Position numbers and translations under genes: made by a program
From: a virus
Length of the DNA: 59,799 bases
IMG/VR virus record: IMGVR_UViG_3300021964_000069
Location: 1-59,799 of that record
Direction: 5' to 3' (one strand)
Part shown: positions 12,664 through 18,843 of the stretch, one piece after another
Position numbering within the stretch: the first letter of the stretch is position 1
Layout: every line of letters starts with the position of its first letter
The notes under the pieces: model-generated
Databases searched by the model: none
What the model was told of the DNA's origin: nothing
Seen by the model: the letters and a program-made list of their open reading frames with translations, nothing else

Positions 12664-13151
12664 TTATTAATTAAATACAAAATGTCCCTTTTTGAAAATA
12701 TTGCACTATAATATAATGTATAACATTATATGTTTAAAGTATTTAAATAAACATTGTAAACTATTCAATACAACTATTAATTCATTGAATATAATGCAAT
12801 AACAAAAGTAAATACTATAAAACATTAATATAGAATTGTGTATAATACAGGTATAACACCGTTTGTATGTATATGTAACAATAAAATGTACAAATCATTG
12901 CAAAGTTTGCGACGAACTAGTACAATGATCGACATATTAACAATATAACTGTATATCAATGTGTTATGATTGCATTATTAGTGACAATTTATTGTAATTA
13001 CTGTAAATATTGTAACAAAATCATTGTAAAACTAACAATATAGGGGCTATTTATAATATGACTTTCCTAACAAGCTGGTTATCATATACATATGTATAAC
13101 ACAATACCTCTATATTTGTAACATATTTTAATTTAATTCACTATTATTTCA
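12664..13151. other. Divergent non-coding control region, possible origin
   Basis: About 490 AT-rich bases separate the leftward and rightward gene blocks and contain no convincing ORF. They hold scattered repeats of CATTGTAAA and related TTGTAA/TTACTGTAA words, several near-palindromes and runs without G. Opposed transcription starts and this composition fit a control region, possibly also a replication origin. No iteron array with regular spacing could be seen. Confidence 0.5.
13085..13118 (+). promoter_or_regulatory. Palindrome and TATATTTG box ahead of the first rightward gene
   Basis: A perfect 14-base palindrome, TATACATATGTATA (13085-13098), lies 12 bases ahead of TATATTTG (13111-13118). 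The latter matches the Bacteroidota primary sigma -7 consensus TAnnTTTG and sits 33 bases before the first rightward ATG. A clear -33 TTG box at the right spacing is not seen. The palindrome could be a dimeric operator. Confidence 0.35.
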
Positions 13152-13316
13152 ATGAGTAAAGAATATACCCACATTAAGGCTAATGGTATCCGAAACGAGC
13201 TTAAAGAGATACGTAAGTCTGTGGACAAACTAACTGACGCCATAAAGGCACACACAAACGCTTATGAAAACCTTAAATATAATGCTCGTCCTTCTGATAT
13301 TCTTAGCGGGATGTAG
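13152..13316 (+). CDS. Small helical protein, 54 aa
   Basis: This is the first rightward gene (MSKEYTHIKANGIRNELKEIRKSVDKLTDAIKAHTNAYENLKYN...). It is one amphipathic, coiled-coil-like helix with a short tail. A lipoprotein gene starts inside it in another frame. No family is recognised; it could be a cytoplasmic partner or regulator. Confidence 0.6.
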   Translation: MSKEYTHIKANGIRNELKEIRKSVDKLTDAIKAHTNAYENLKYNARPSDILSGM

Positions 13317-13443
13317 CGCAACGAGAGACCTTAAATATGCAACATACAAAGAGATTACTCAGGATGTTTGCATCGACAATGAACACGAAGTGCATTTAGC
13401 ACAACAACTATACCTATATATGCTAGGCCCGGGGCATAAATAA
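13264..13443 (+). CDS. Small lipoprotein, overlapping out of frame
   Basis: This 59-residue protein begins MKTLNIMLVLLIFLAGCSATRD: a lysine, a hydrophobic core and a lipobox LAGC, so cleavage and lipidation at Cys18 are predicted. The mature part is about 42 residues. It starts inside the preceding 54-residue gene in the +1 frame, an embedded arrangement known for Rz/Rz1 spanins. It could be an outer-membrane spanin subunit or a superinfection-exclusion lipoprotein; the usual proline-rich Rz1 tail is absent. Confidence 0.7.
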   Translation: MKTLNIMLVLLIFLAGCSATRDLKYATYKEITQDVCIDNEHEVHLAQQLYLYMLGPGHK

Positions 13444-13548
13444 TATCGGGCGTTCTGTACAGTATTTGATGCAGAATACTTAATATGTTGTTTTTTTGAA
13501 CTAAAAGTAATACGGGGCAACATATATAACCTATAAAACCAAAAACCT

Positions 13549-13845
13549 ATGACTTATTTTTATTACCAGGCATCTAGACAGGTGCAACCGAAAATTTCCA
13601 ACGAAACCATCGAACTGTGGAAACGCCATGCAGACAAGACTAACTGGCGGATCACTGAATTACCGAATGGGTACTACCAAGCGGAGTTCGATAATGCCGG
13701 GGAGTGGGCAGATATCACTCGCCGTGAAACCATTGAAGGTACAGAAAGAGCAATTGACTCCTCAATCGAGCATTACAAACGTAAGCTTAAATTAATAGAG
13801 GGGCCAGTTGTGGTAAAAACATTTAAAAAGAATGGCAAAAACTAG
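13549..13845 (+). CDS. Hypothetical protein, 98 aa
   Basis: This soluble-looking protein has aromatic/basic N-terminal sequence (MTYFYYQASRQVQPKISNETIELWKRHADKTNWRITELPNGYYQAEF) and a helical C-terminal half. A tandem of short beta strands around WRITELPNGYYQAEFDNAGEW suggests a small alpha/beta domain. Its last codons overlap the start of the next small basic gene. It is not recognised. Confidence 0.65.
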   Translation: MTYFYYQASRQVQPKISNETIELWKRHADKTNWRITELPNGYYQAEFDNAGEWADITRRETIEGTERAIDSSIEHYKRKLKLIEGPVVVKTFKKNGKN

Positions 13846-14005
13846 AAGAAGATCGAGTAGAAGGAGAGCTGGGAGTAACCTGGCTTCTCCTTTTCCTCTT
13901 AAAGATAGCTGCTACTACAGCGTAAAAGCAAGGTATGATGTATTTCCATCGGCTTATGCTTCTGGTGCAATAGCCAAATGTAGAAAAAATAAATCTAAAA
14001 AATAA
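13832..14005 (+). CDS. Small basic protein with SAYASGA..KCRK motif
   Basis: This 57-residue protein starts with an arginine-rich tail (MAKTRRRSSRRRAGS) and contains CYYSVKARYDVFPSAYASG followed by AIAKCRK. The motif recalls a short conserved family (KV-ARY-VWPSAYAS-ALVKCRK) found in many marine phages and large DNA viruses, of unknown function and thought to be virion-associated in some. The high charge suggests DNA contact. It overlaps the end of the 98-residue gene by 14 bases. Confidence 0.7.
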   Translation: MAKTRRRSSRRRAGSNLASPFPLKDSCYYSVKARYDVFPSAYASGAIAKCRKNKSKK

Positions 14006-14009
14006 AAAA

Positions 14010-14171
14010 ATGGGATTAGGACCACAAAATTTAGGGGCTAAAGGAATGAACCCAAAAAGCACACCTTGCGGGCATTCAAAATCACCCTTAGCTAAGCTTA
14101 CTGATCTGTCTGGTGATGGCAAGATTACACAAAAAGACGTATTAATTGGTAGAGGTGTAATTGAAAAGTAA
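14010..14171 (+). CDS. Small protein with EF-hand-like loop
   Basis: This 53-residue protein has a C-terminal DLSGDGKITQKDVLIGRG segment, a canonical 12-residue EF-hand/dockerin-type calcium loop with acids or serine at positions 1, 3, 5 and 12. The N-terminal part (MGLGPQNLGAKGMNPKSTPCGHSKSPLAKLTD) is extended and basic. It is coupled to the next gene by a TAATG junction. The role is unknown; calcium-dependent virion assembly is a speculation. Confidence 0.65.
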   Translation: MGLGPQNLGAKGMNPKSTPCGHSKSPLAKLTDLSGDGKITQKDVLIGRGVIEK

Positions 14172-14467
14172 TGGCTGTGCGCAAAACCAAAAAGGGATTA
14201 GCGCTCAAACGTTGGTTTAAAGAAAAATGGACTGACGAAAAGGGTAATCCTTGCGGTTCAACTAAAAATAAAAATACCAAAAAATGCCGACCATCGAAAC
14301 GGGTGTCCGGCAAAACGGTAAAAACCTGGGGTGAGATGTCACCTTCGGAAAAAAAGCGTGCGGTAGCTGAAAAGAAAAGAGTTGGTATGGGAAGAAAGAC
14401 TTCTCAAATAAGAAGAAAAACGACTAAAGCAAAAAAGAATGACACTACCAAAAAACGGCGTCGCTAA
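14171..14467 (+). CDS. Highly basic protein, WFKE.W/KCRPSKR motif
   Basis: This 98-residue protein has very high Lys/Arg content. Residues 7-50 read KKGLALKRWFKEKWTDEKGNPCGS and KCRPSKRVSGKTVKTWGEM, a motif I have seen in small conserved proteins of phages and large eukaryotic viruses (DUF5872-like; the family name is from memory). The C-terminus is a lysine-rich tail (KKRRR). It probably contacts nucleic acid or is packaged. It overlaps the next membrane-protein gene by 29 bases. Confidence 0.68.
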   Translation: MAVRKTKKGLALKRWFKEKWTDEKGNPCGSTKNKNTKKCRPSKRVSGKTVKTWGEMSPSEKKRAVAEKKRVGMGRKTSQIRRKTTKAKKNDTTKKRRR

Positions 14468-14855
14468 AGAGATTAGATCATATATAGGTTCTTTATTTAT
14501 ATTTTTATTTGTGGTGGGTATTATAATTACTTTACTGCAGTTTCCAGTATTGGAAGGAAATAAAGAGGTTGTTATGATCCTTATAGGTACTGTAGCTGCG
14601 TCTATACCTACTGTAATAAGTGCAATTACTGGAACCAAACCTGATGATATAAATGCTCTTAAAGGCGATATAGCTAAAAGAGACCACCAGATTGAATTAC
14701 TTATTAAGTCAAAAGATGACTTAGAAGGAATGGTAATTGAACTACAAAGAGAAATACTAAAAAATCAAGACGATATAATGGACAAGATAGTTCTTAAAGC
14801 TGCTCTTGATTTTGATGATAGAATTGCCGCTAAAGCAATATTAAATAAAAAGTAA
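14439..14855 (+). CDS. Membrane protein with coiled coil (holin-like?)
   Basis: The 138-residue protein has two hydrophobic spans (about residues 15-35, SLFIFLFVVGIIITLLQF, and 43-66, VVMILIGTVAASIPTVISAITG). A long charged helix follows (GDIAKRDHQIELLIKSKDDLEGMVIELQREILK). Two spans with a helical tail fit a holin-like or membrane-anchored scaffold protein. It lies away from the lysis genes, so I do not call it the main holin. Confidence 0.55.
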   Translation: MTLPKNGVAKEIRSYIGSLFIFLFVVGIIITLLQFPVLEGNKEVVMILIGTVAASIPTVISAITGTKPDDINALKGDIAKRDHQIELLIKSKDDLEGMVIELQREILKNQDDIMDKIVLKAALDFDDRIAAKAILNKK

Positions 14856-15175
14856 TGGCTAACATAGATATTGATGGTGACGGAAAAGCCGACTTTTCAA
14901 TAAATATAAGTCAGATAATTACCATAGGTGCATTGTTTGCATCTATAATAGGTTCTTATTACACTTTATCAGCTAAGATTGATTCAAATGCAACGGCTGT
15001 AAAGAAGTTAAAAGAAAATGAGCAGAAGTATACATGGCCTGCTCAGCGCAAGCTTGAAGAAGACGTGCAAAAAATGACAGTAGAATTTCAAGCAGCCATG
15101 AAAGATATCGAATACTCTATGCGCGACATAAGTAAGTTGCGCGAAGAGGTCGATAGTAAACGAGATAAAAAATGA
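14855..15175 (+). CDS. Single-span membrane/coiled-coil protein, i-spanin candidate
   Basis: This 106-residue protein begins MANIDIDGDGKADFS, an EF-hand-like acidic loop, then a hydrophobic span (about residues 18-37, SQIITIGALFASIIGSYYTL). A long charged coiled coil follows (DSNATAVKKLKENEQKY... KLEEDVQKMTVEFQAAMKDI... LREEVDSKRDKK). The topology matches an inner-membrane spanin, and the lipoprotein 1.5 kb upstream could be the outer partner. This is inference from topology only. Confidence 0.5.
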   Translation: MANIDIDGDGKADFSINISQIITIGALFASIIGSYYTLSAKIDSNATAVKKLKENEQKYTWPAQRKLEEDVQKMTVEFQAAMKDIEYSMRDISKLREEVDSKRDKK

Positions 15176-15426
15176 GTCAGAAGTTAACCCGAAAAGCCAG
15201 AGCGGCTAAAGCAAAAAGGGATTTGCGATATGCTAATGCGCGAGATCGTAAAGCAAAGCGTGCAGATAGCCAAAAGAAACGTAGAGCTGCTAAGAAGGCG
15301 GGTTTAAATCTGACTGGTAAAGACTACGATCATAAGGATAGTAAGTTTAAATCAATAAAGAAAAACCGTGGTAACGACGGTAAAGGAACAAAAAGAGAAA
15401 AAAGAAAACTAATAAAACGTAAATAA
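15172..15426 (+). CDS. Very basic small protein, 84 aa
   Basis: This lysine/arginine-rich protein includes GLNLTGKDYDHKDSKFKS and RGNDGKGTKREKRKL, a motif (DYDHKD...N/RG.DGKGTK) I associate with small conserved proteins of Bacteroidota and marine phages. The N-terminus is a nearly uninterrupted basic helix. Its start overlaps the preceding gene by 4 bases (ATGAG). Nucleic-acid binding or packaging is likely. Confidence 0.6.
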   Translation: MSQKLTRKARAAKAKRDLRYANARDRKAKRADSQKKRRAAKKAGLNLTGKDYDHKDSKFKSIKKNRGNDGKGTKREKRKLIKRK

Positions 15427-15430
15427 TATT

Positions 15431-15727
15431 ATGAAAGGTTCACCTTATTTTAAGATGGCCATGGGATCTAAAGAAAAAGACACCCCTGGAATCATGAGCG
15501 ATAAACAAACCGGATTATTAAAATCAGCACCTATGTATAAATACGCAGATGGCCCAATAATTAAGCCAGGCGATATGTATGCTAGCGAAGCTGCTAATGC
15601 AGAAGCTACTAAAGCAAGCTCTGGAGATAGCTACGAAAGTATGTCTTCATCTTTTGATAGTGGTAAATCAGCTGGAGAAAAATTTGTAGGCAAAAAAGAG
15701 AAAAAAGAAGAAGAAGGTAAAGAATAA
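15431..15727 (+). CDS. Disordered hypothetical protein, 98 aa
   Basis: This low-complexity protein is rich in Lys, Ser, Ala and Glu, with no clear hydrophobic core (MKGSPYFKMAMGSKEKDTPG... ASEAANAEATKASSGDSYESMSSSF... KKEKKEEEGKE). It is probably intrinsically disordered. It is coupled to the next gene by a TAATG junction. The function is unknown, possibly a virion or scaffold accessory. Confidence 0.5.
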   Translation: MKGSPYFKMAMGSKEKDTPGIMSDKQTGLLKSAPMYKYADGPIIKPGDMYASEAANAEATKASSGDSYESMSSSFDSGKSAGEKFVGKKEKKEEEGKE

Positions 15728-16035
15728 TGCCTGCTAAAAAAACTACTCGGCGAAAACCGCCTGCTCCATCAAAAAAGAAATCTTTAGGATATTACTCTAA
15801 AGTAAAAAAAGGAGGAGGTAGAGGAGCTAAAGCTGGTGGTGGTATGACTGCAAAAGGTGTTGCTAAATATCGTAAAGATAATCCAGGCAGCAAGCTTAAA
15901 ACCGCGGTAACCACTCCGCCTTCAAAGCTTAAAAAAGGTAGTAAAGCAGCAAAGCGTAGAAAATCATTCTGTGCGAGATCTAAAGGCTGGACTTCAGAAA
16001 GAGGTAGAGCTGCTAGGCGTAAATGGAACTGCTAA
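15727..16035 (+). CDS. Basic conserved protein, MTAKGVAKYR...KSFCARSKGW motif
   Basis: This 102-residue protein is basic throughout. Residues 40-102 contain MTAKGVAKYRKDNPGSKLK, then TPPSKLKKGSKAAKRRKSFCARS and RGRAARRKWNC, a strongly conserved pattern in marine phages and some large viruses (DUF6321-like, from memory). The two cysteines and basic residues suggest a small zinc or nucleic-acid-binding virion protein. A 28-base A/T leader separates it from the chaperonin gene. Confidence 0.68.
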   Translation: MPAKKTTRRKPPAPSKKKSLGYYSKVKKGGGRGAKAGGGMTAKGVAKYRKDNPGSKLKTAVTTPPSKLKKGSKAAKRRKSFCARSKGWTSERGRAARRKWNC

Positions 16036-16063
16036 TATAATAAATTAAATTAAATCTAATTAA

Positions 16064-17644
16064 ATGGCACAATTTGGTGGGCCTAAACTTGTCAAAAAAA
16101 TGTATTTTGATGGTGAGGCTAAGGAGAAACTAATTAATGGAATAAATAAAATAGCTAATGCCGTAGGCTCCACATTAGGAGCTAGCGGTAAAACTGTTAT
16201 TATAGAAGACGACTTCGGTGGTCCTCAAGTTACTAAAGATGGTGTAACCGTCGCTAACAGTATTTTATTACAGAGTCCGGTAGAAAACCTAGCGGTATCT
16301 ATGATGAAACAAGCTGCCCAAAAAACAGCTACTGTGGCCGGAGATGGTACAACAACATCTATAGTTTTAACAAAAGCTATTATTGAAAACTATTATTTTA
16401 AAAAGGGCGAAAAGCATTCTTTTAGGGATATTAAAGCCGGTATGGAAGCTTATAAAGACCATATCATTAATATACTTAATAAGAAAGCAATTCCTGTTAA
16501 AAATAAGCAATTAACTCAAGTTGCAACTATTTCTGCTAATAATGATGTAGAGCTAGGGGAAACCATAGCTAAAGCATTTACTGAAGCCGGTAATAATGGC
16601 GTGGTGGCAATGGAAACATCGCCAAGCAATGAAACTTATGTTACCTCTGTACAAGGAACTAAAATAGGTAGTACGGCTAAAAGTCCGCATTTTTATACTA
16701 ATGCCGAAAAAGAAATAACTGAACTTGAGAATCCTCTTGTATTTATTAGCGCATCGGATATACCAAATATGCGTAAAATCCAAGATATTCTGGAGTATGC
16801 GATAAAGTCCAATCGCTCTATACTCCTAGTTGCCCCATTAGAATCGCAGCCGCTAGCTGCACTGTCTATGAATAAAGTAAAGGGCAACATTAAAGTCAAC
16901 GTTGTAGATCCACCTAGTTTTGGACTTAAGAGAAAAGATATACTAGATGATCTTGCGTTGCTTGTCGGGGCTAAAGTTTTTGACGAAAGCCTGGGTGATT
17001 CAATTGATGCAATCACCCCTGACATGCTAGGAACAGCCGATAAGGCTATCTCAGATAAAGATGGTACTGTACTTATTGTTGAAAACAAGCCTGAAGAAGT
17101 GCAGGAAAGAATTAAGTATTTAAAATCTGTTCTTGAAAAAGAAGACCATCACGTTATGACTCGGCATTTAAATGACAGACTTGCATTATTATCAGGAGGT
17201 GTTTCTGTAATATATGTTGGTGCTGACACTGAAGTTGAGTTAAAAGAAAAACAAGACAGAGTAGATGATGCTATACACGCTGTACGTGCGGCTAAGAAAG
17301 AAGGCATTCTTCCTGGCGGCGGCAGTGCTTTAGCTTATGCTGCAGCAGCGGATTGGGAATTTAAAGGTACCGCCGGTTTTTTAACTGGCGTAGAAATACT
17401 CAGTAGAGCACTTGCAGCACCATTTACCAAAATACTTACAAATGCAGGCTTAGATCCTTCTGCTTATACACTAAACAAGTGGGGAGAAGGTATTGATGTT
17501 ACTTGCGGACAGAAAGAAGATATGATTAAAAAAGGTATTGTTGATCCATTAATGGTCACAAAAACCGCTTTAAATAATTCTGTATCTGTTGCTTCTACTA
17601 TATTATCGACCGATTGTGTAATCAGTAATATACGTGAAGAATGA
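16064..17644 (+). CDS. groL: GroEL-type chaperonin
   Basis: This is a complete 526-residue group I chaperonin. Diagnostic blocks are present: GSTLGASGKTVIIED, VTKDGVTVA (Asp60, equivalent to E. coli Asp52), VAGDGTTTSI (Asp94, equivalent to Asp87) and GILPGGGSALA. ATP hydrolysis should therefore be possible. The apical domain is intact, but the usual Gly-Gly-Met tail is missing and the protein ends in NIREE. It lies directly ahead of a GroES gene with a 4-base overlap, reproducing the cellular groES-groEL pair in reverse order. It probably folds phage structural proteins. Confidence 0.96.
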   Translation: MAQFGGPKLVKKMYFDGEAKEKLINGINKIANAVGSTLGASGKTVIIEDDFGGPQVTKDGVTVANSILLQSPVENLAVSMMKQAAQKTATVAGDGTTTSIVLTKAIIENYYFKKGEKHSFRDIKAGMEAYKDHIINILNKKAIPVKNKQLTQVATISANNDVELGETIAKAFTEAGNNGVVAMETSPSNETYVTSVQGTKIGSTAKSPHFYTNAEKEITELENPLVFISASDIPNMRKIQDILEYAIKSNRSILLVAPLESQPLAALSMNKVKGNIKVNVVDPPSFGLKRKDILDDLALLVGAKVFDESLGDSIDAITPDMLGTADKAISDKDGTVLIVENKPEEVQERIKYLKSVLEKEDHHVMTRHLNDRLALLSGGVSVIYVGADTEVELKEKQDRVDDAIHAVRAAKKEGILPGGGSALAYAAAADWEFKGTAGFLTGVEILSRALAAPFTKILTNAGLDPSAYTLNKWGEGIDVTCGQKEDMIKKGIVDPLMVTKTALNNSVSVASTILSTDCVISNIREE

Positions 17645-17895
17645 AAGCTGTAGGTAACTATTTGATAGTCAAAGAAATAGAAGAAAATATTACAAAAACT
17701 TCCGGCGGACTGGAGCTAGCTGAAAAGCATAGAGACGATCTACGATACAAAAAAGGTATCGTGGTGTCATCGGGCCCTGAAGCAATACAAAAAGATCAAG
17801 AAATACTTTACGATAAAATAGCTGGGCACAATGTTGAAAGCGCGGGAACAATATTTAAAGTTATCCAGCTTCGTGATGTTGTTGCTATTTTGTAA
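17641..17895 (+). CDS. groS: GroES-type co-chaperonin
   Basis: This 84-residue protein is shorter than the usual 95. It begins MKAVGNYLIVKEIEENITKTSGGLELAEKHRD; SGGLEL corresponds to the mobile loop that docks on GroEL, with leucine where cellular GroES usually has IVL. The barrel follows (KKGIVVSSGPEA... DKIAGHNVESAG... KVIQLRDVVAIL). The classic roof loop is reduced. It overlaps the GroEL gene, so the two are co-expressed and probably co-adapted. Confidence 0.88.
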   Translation: MKAVGNYLIVKEIEENITKTSGGLELAEKHRDDLRYKKGIVVSSGPEAIQKDQEILYDKIAGHNVESAGTIFKVIQLRDVVAIL

Positions 17896-18344
17896 TGGAC
17901 CGATCCGATTTTGTAGAAAGAGGTGAACTAAAAGTAGATTTTCTTAAAAACTATAGGCTTGTTTCTCGCTGGGCCTGTAAGAATAATGATTTAAGTGTAG
18001 CTGACTTAGAATTACTATTTTATTTAGATCCTATAATATATTTTACTATTGACGATTTTAAAGATGGTACTTTATATTATTCGTGGGATAAAACTAGATT
18101 TTATCGTTTACAAAAAGAAGGATGGGTAGATAAAGTGCATACAGGTAAGGGAAGAGTTGGTGATCATAATAAATATAAAATTAGTTATAAAGGTAAAATA
18201 TTAATTAATAGAATATATAAGATATTAATTGGTCAAGAAGATTTACCGGAGTCAACTAAGCGCAATGTAATCATGAAAAGAAATAGCTATATAGATAAAG
18301 TATATAGCCAAGCAATAAAAAAATTTAACAAACAAAAAAAATAA
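17895..18344 (+). CDS. Winged-helix-like hypothetical protein, 149 aa
   Basis: A 149-residue protein with a helical N-terminal half (NDLSVADLELLFYLDP, YYSWDKTRFYRLQKEGWVDKVHTGKGR) and a beta-hairpin (NKYKISYKGK) that fits a winged helix-turn-helix, followed by a basic C-terminal helix. It overlaps the GroES stop by one base. It could be a DNA-binding regulator of late genes or a structural accessory; I do not recognise the family. Confidence 0.55.
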   Translation: MDRSDFVERGELKVDFLKNYRLVSRWACKNNDLSVADLELLFYLDPIIYFTIDDFKDGTLYYSWDKTRFYRLQKEGWVDKVHTGKGRVGDHNKYKISYKGKILINRIYKILIGQEDLPESTKRNVIMKRNSYIDKVYSQAIKKFNKQKK

Positions 18345-18347
18345 AAA

Positions 18348-18704
18348 ATGGGATTTTTAGCTATAACTCCTTCAATTGATGCAAATACAGGTGAGGTTAC
18401 TTACTCTTCAGCTGTGCCTGCTAATGGCGTTAAAGTCATTGGCGTTGTATTAAGAGAATTTATGACAAACGGTCCTGCTAAACTATCTAACGGTTTATAT
18501 GATACAACCGTAGGTAATTTAGTTTACGACGTAAAAGTAAGACCAAATAGTGTTACAGCTACAATTACTGTAACTAGTGGCGGTAACGATTATTCTATAA
18601 TTGTATTTAAAACGCCTGAAGGTATAAAACAAGAATACAAATTTGCTACAGGCGATACTATTAAAGTGAATGGAGTTGTAGCAGCATTAATAACAGACGC
18701 ATAA
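18348..18704 (+). CDS. Hypothetical virion-associated protein, 118 aa
   Basis: This beta-rich protein of 118 residues (SIDANTGEVTYSSAVPANGVKVIGVVLREFM... YDVKVRPNSVTATITVTSGGND) resembles small structural proteins that precede tail fibre genes. No close family is recognised. It lies at the boundary between chaperonin and fibre genes. Confidence 0.55.
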   Translation: MGFLAITPSIDANTGEVTYSSAVPANGVKVIGVVLREFMTNGPAKLSNGLYDTTVGNLVYDVKVRPNSVTATITVTSGGNDYSIIVFKTPEGIKQEYKFATGDTIKVNGVVAALITDA

Positions 18705-18708
18705 GATC

Positions 18709-18843
18709 ATGAAAAATAAAAAAGTAAGCTTATTAGGAGATGGTAAAAATTTATGCGGTTGTTCTGGAAAATGCAGCTGTATGGATCCTATAACAAGAAA
18801 AGTAAAAAACAATAGTAACGGAACTTTATTAAAAAATAAATAA
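18709..18843 (+). CDS. Cysteine-rich small protein, 44 aa
   Basis: This 44-residue protein contains CGCSGKCSC, a CxC...CxC cluster that could bind a metal, flanked by basic residues (MKNKKVSLLGDGKNL; ITRKVKNNSNGTLLKNK). Its stop overlaps the start of the following fibre gene (TAATG). It is not recognised. Confidence 0.6.
   Translation: MKNKKVSLLGDGKNLCGCSGKCSCMDPITRKVKNNSNGTLLKNK

Noticed and set aside
12964-13041. 25-residue ORF in the divergent region (MIALLVTIYCN...)
   Set aside because: Short, cysteine- and isoleucine-rich by base composition, with no coupling to neighbours or leader motif. It is more likely random in AT-rich DNA.
13483-13525. 8-bp inverted repeat ATATGTTG/CAACATAT after the lipoprotein gene
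   Set aside because: The 27-base loop is large and no U-tract follows, so I do not call a terminator.
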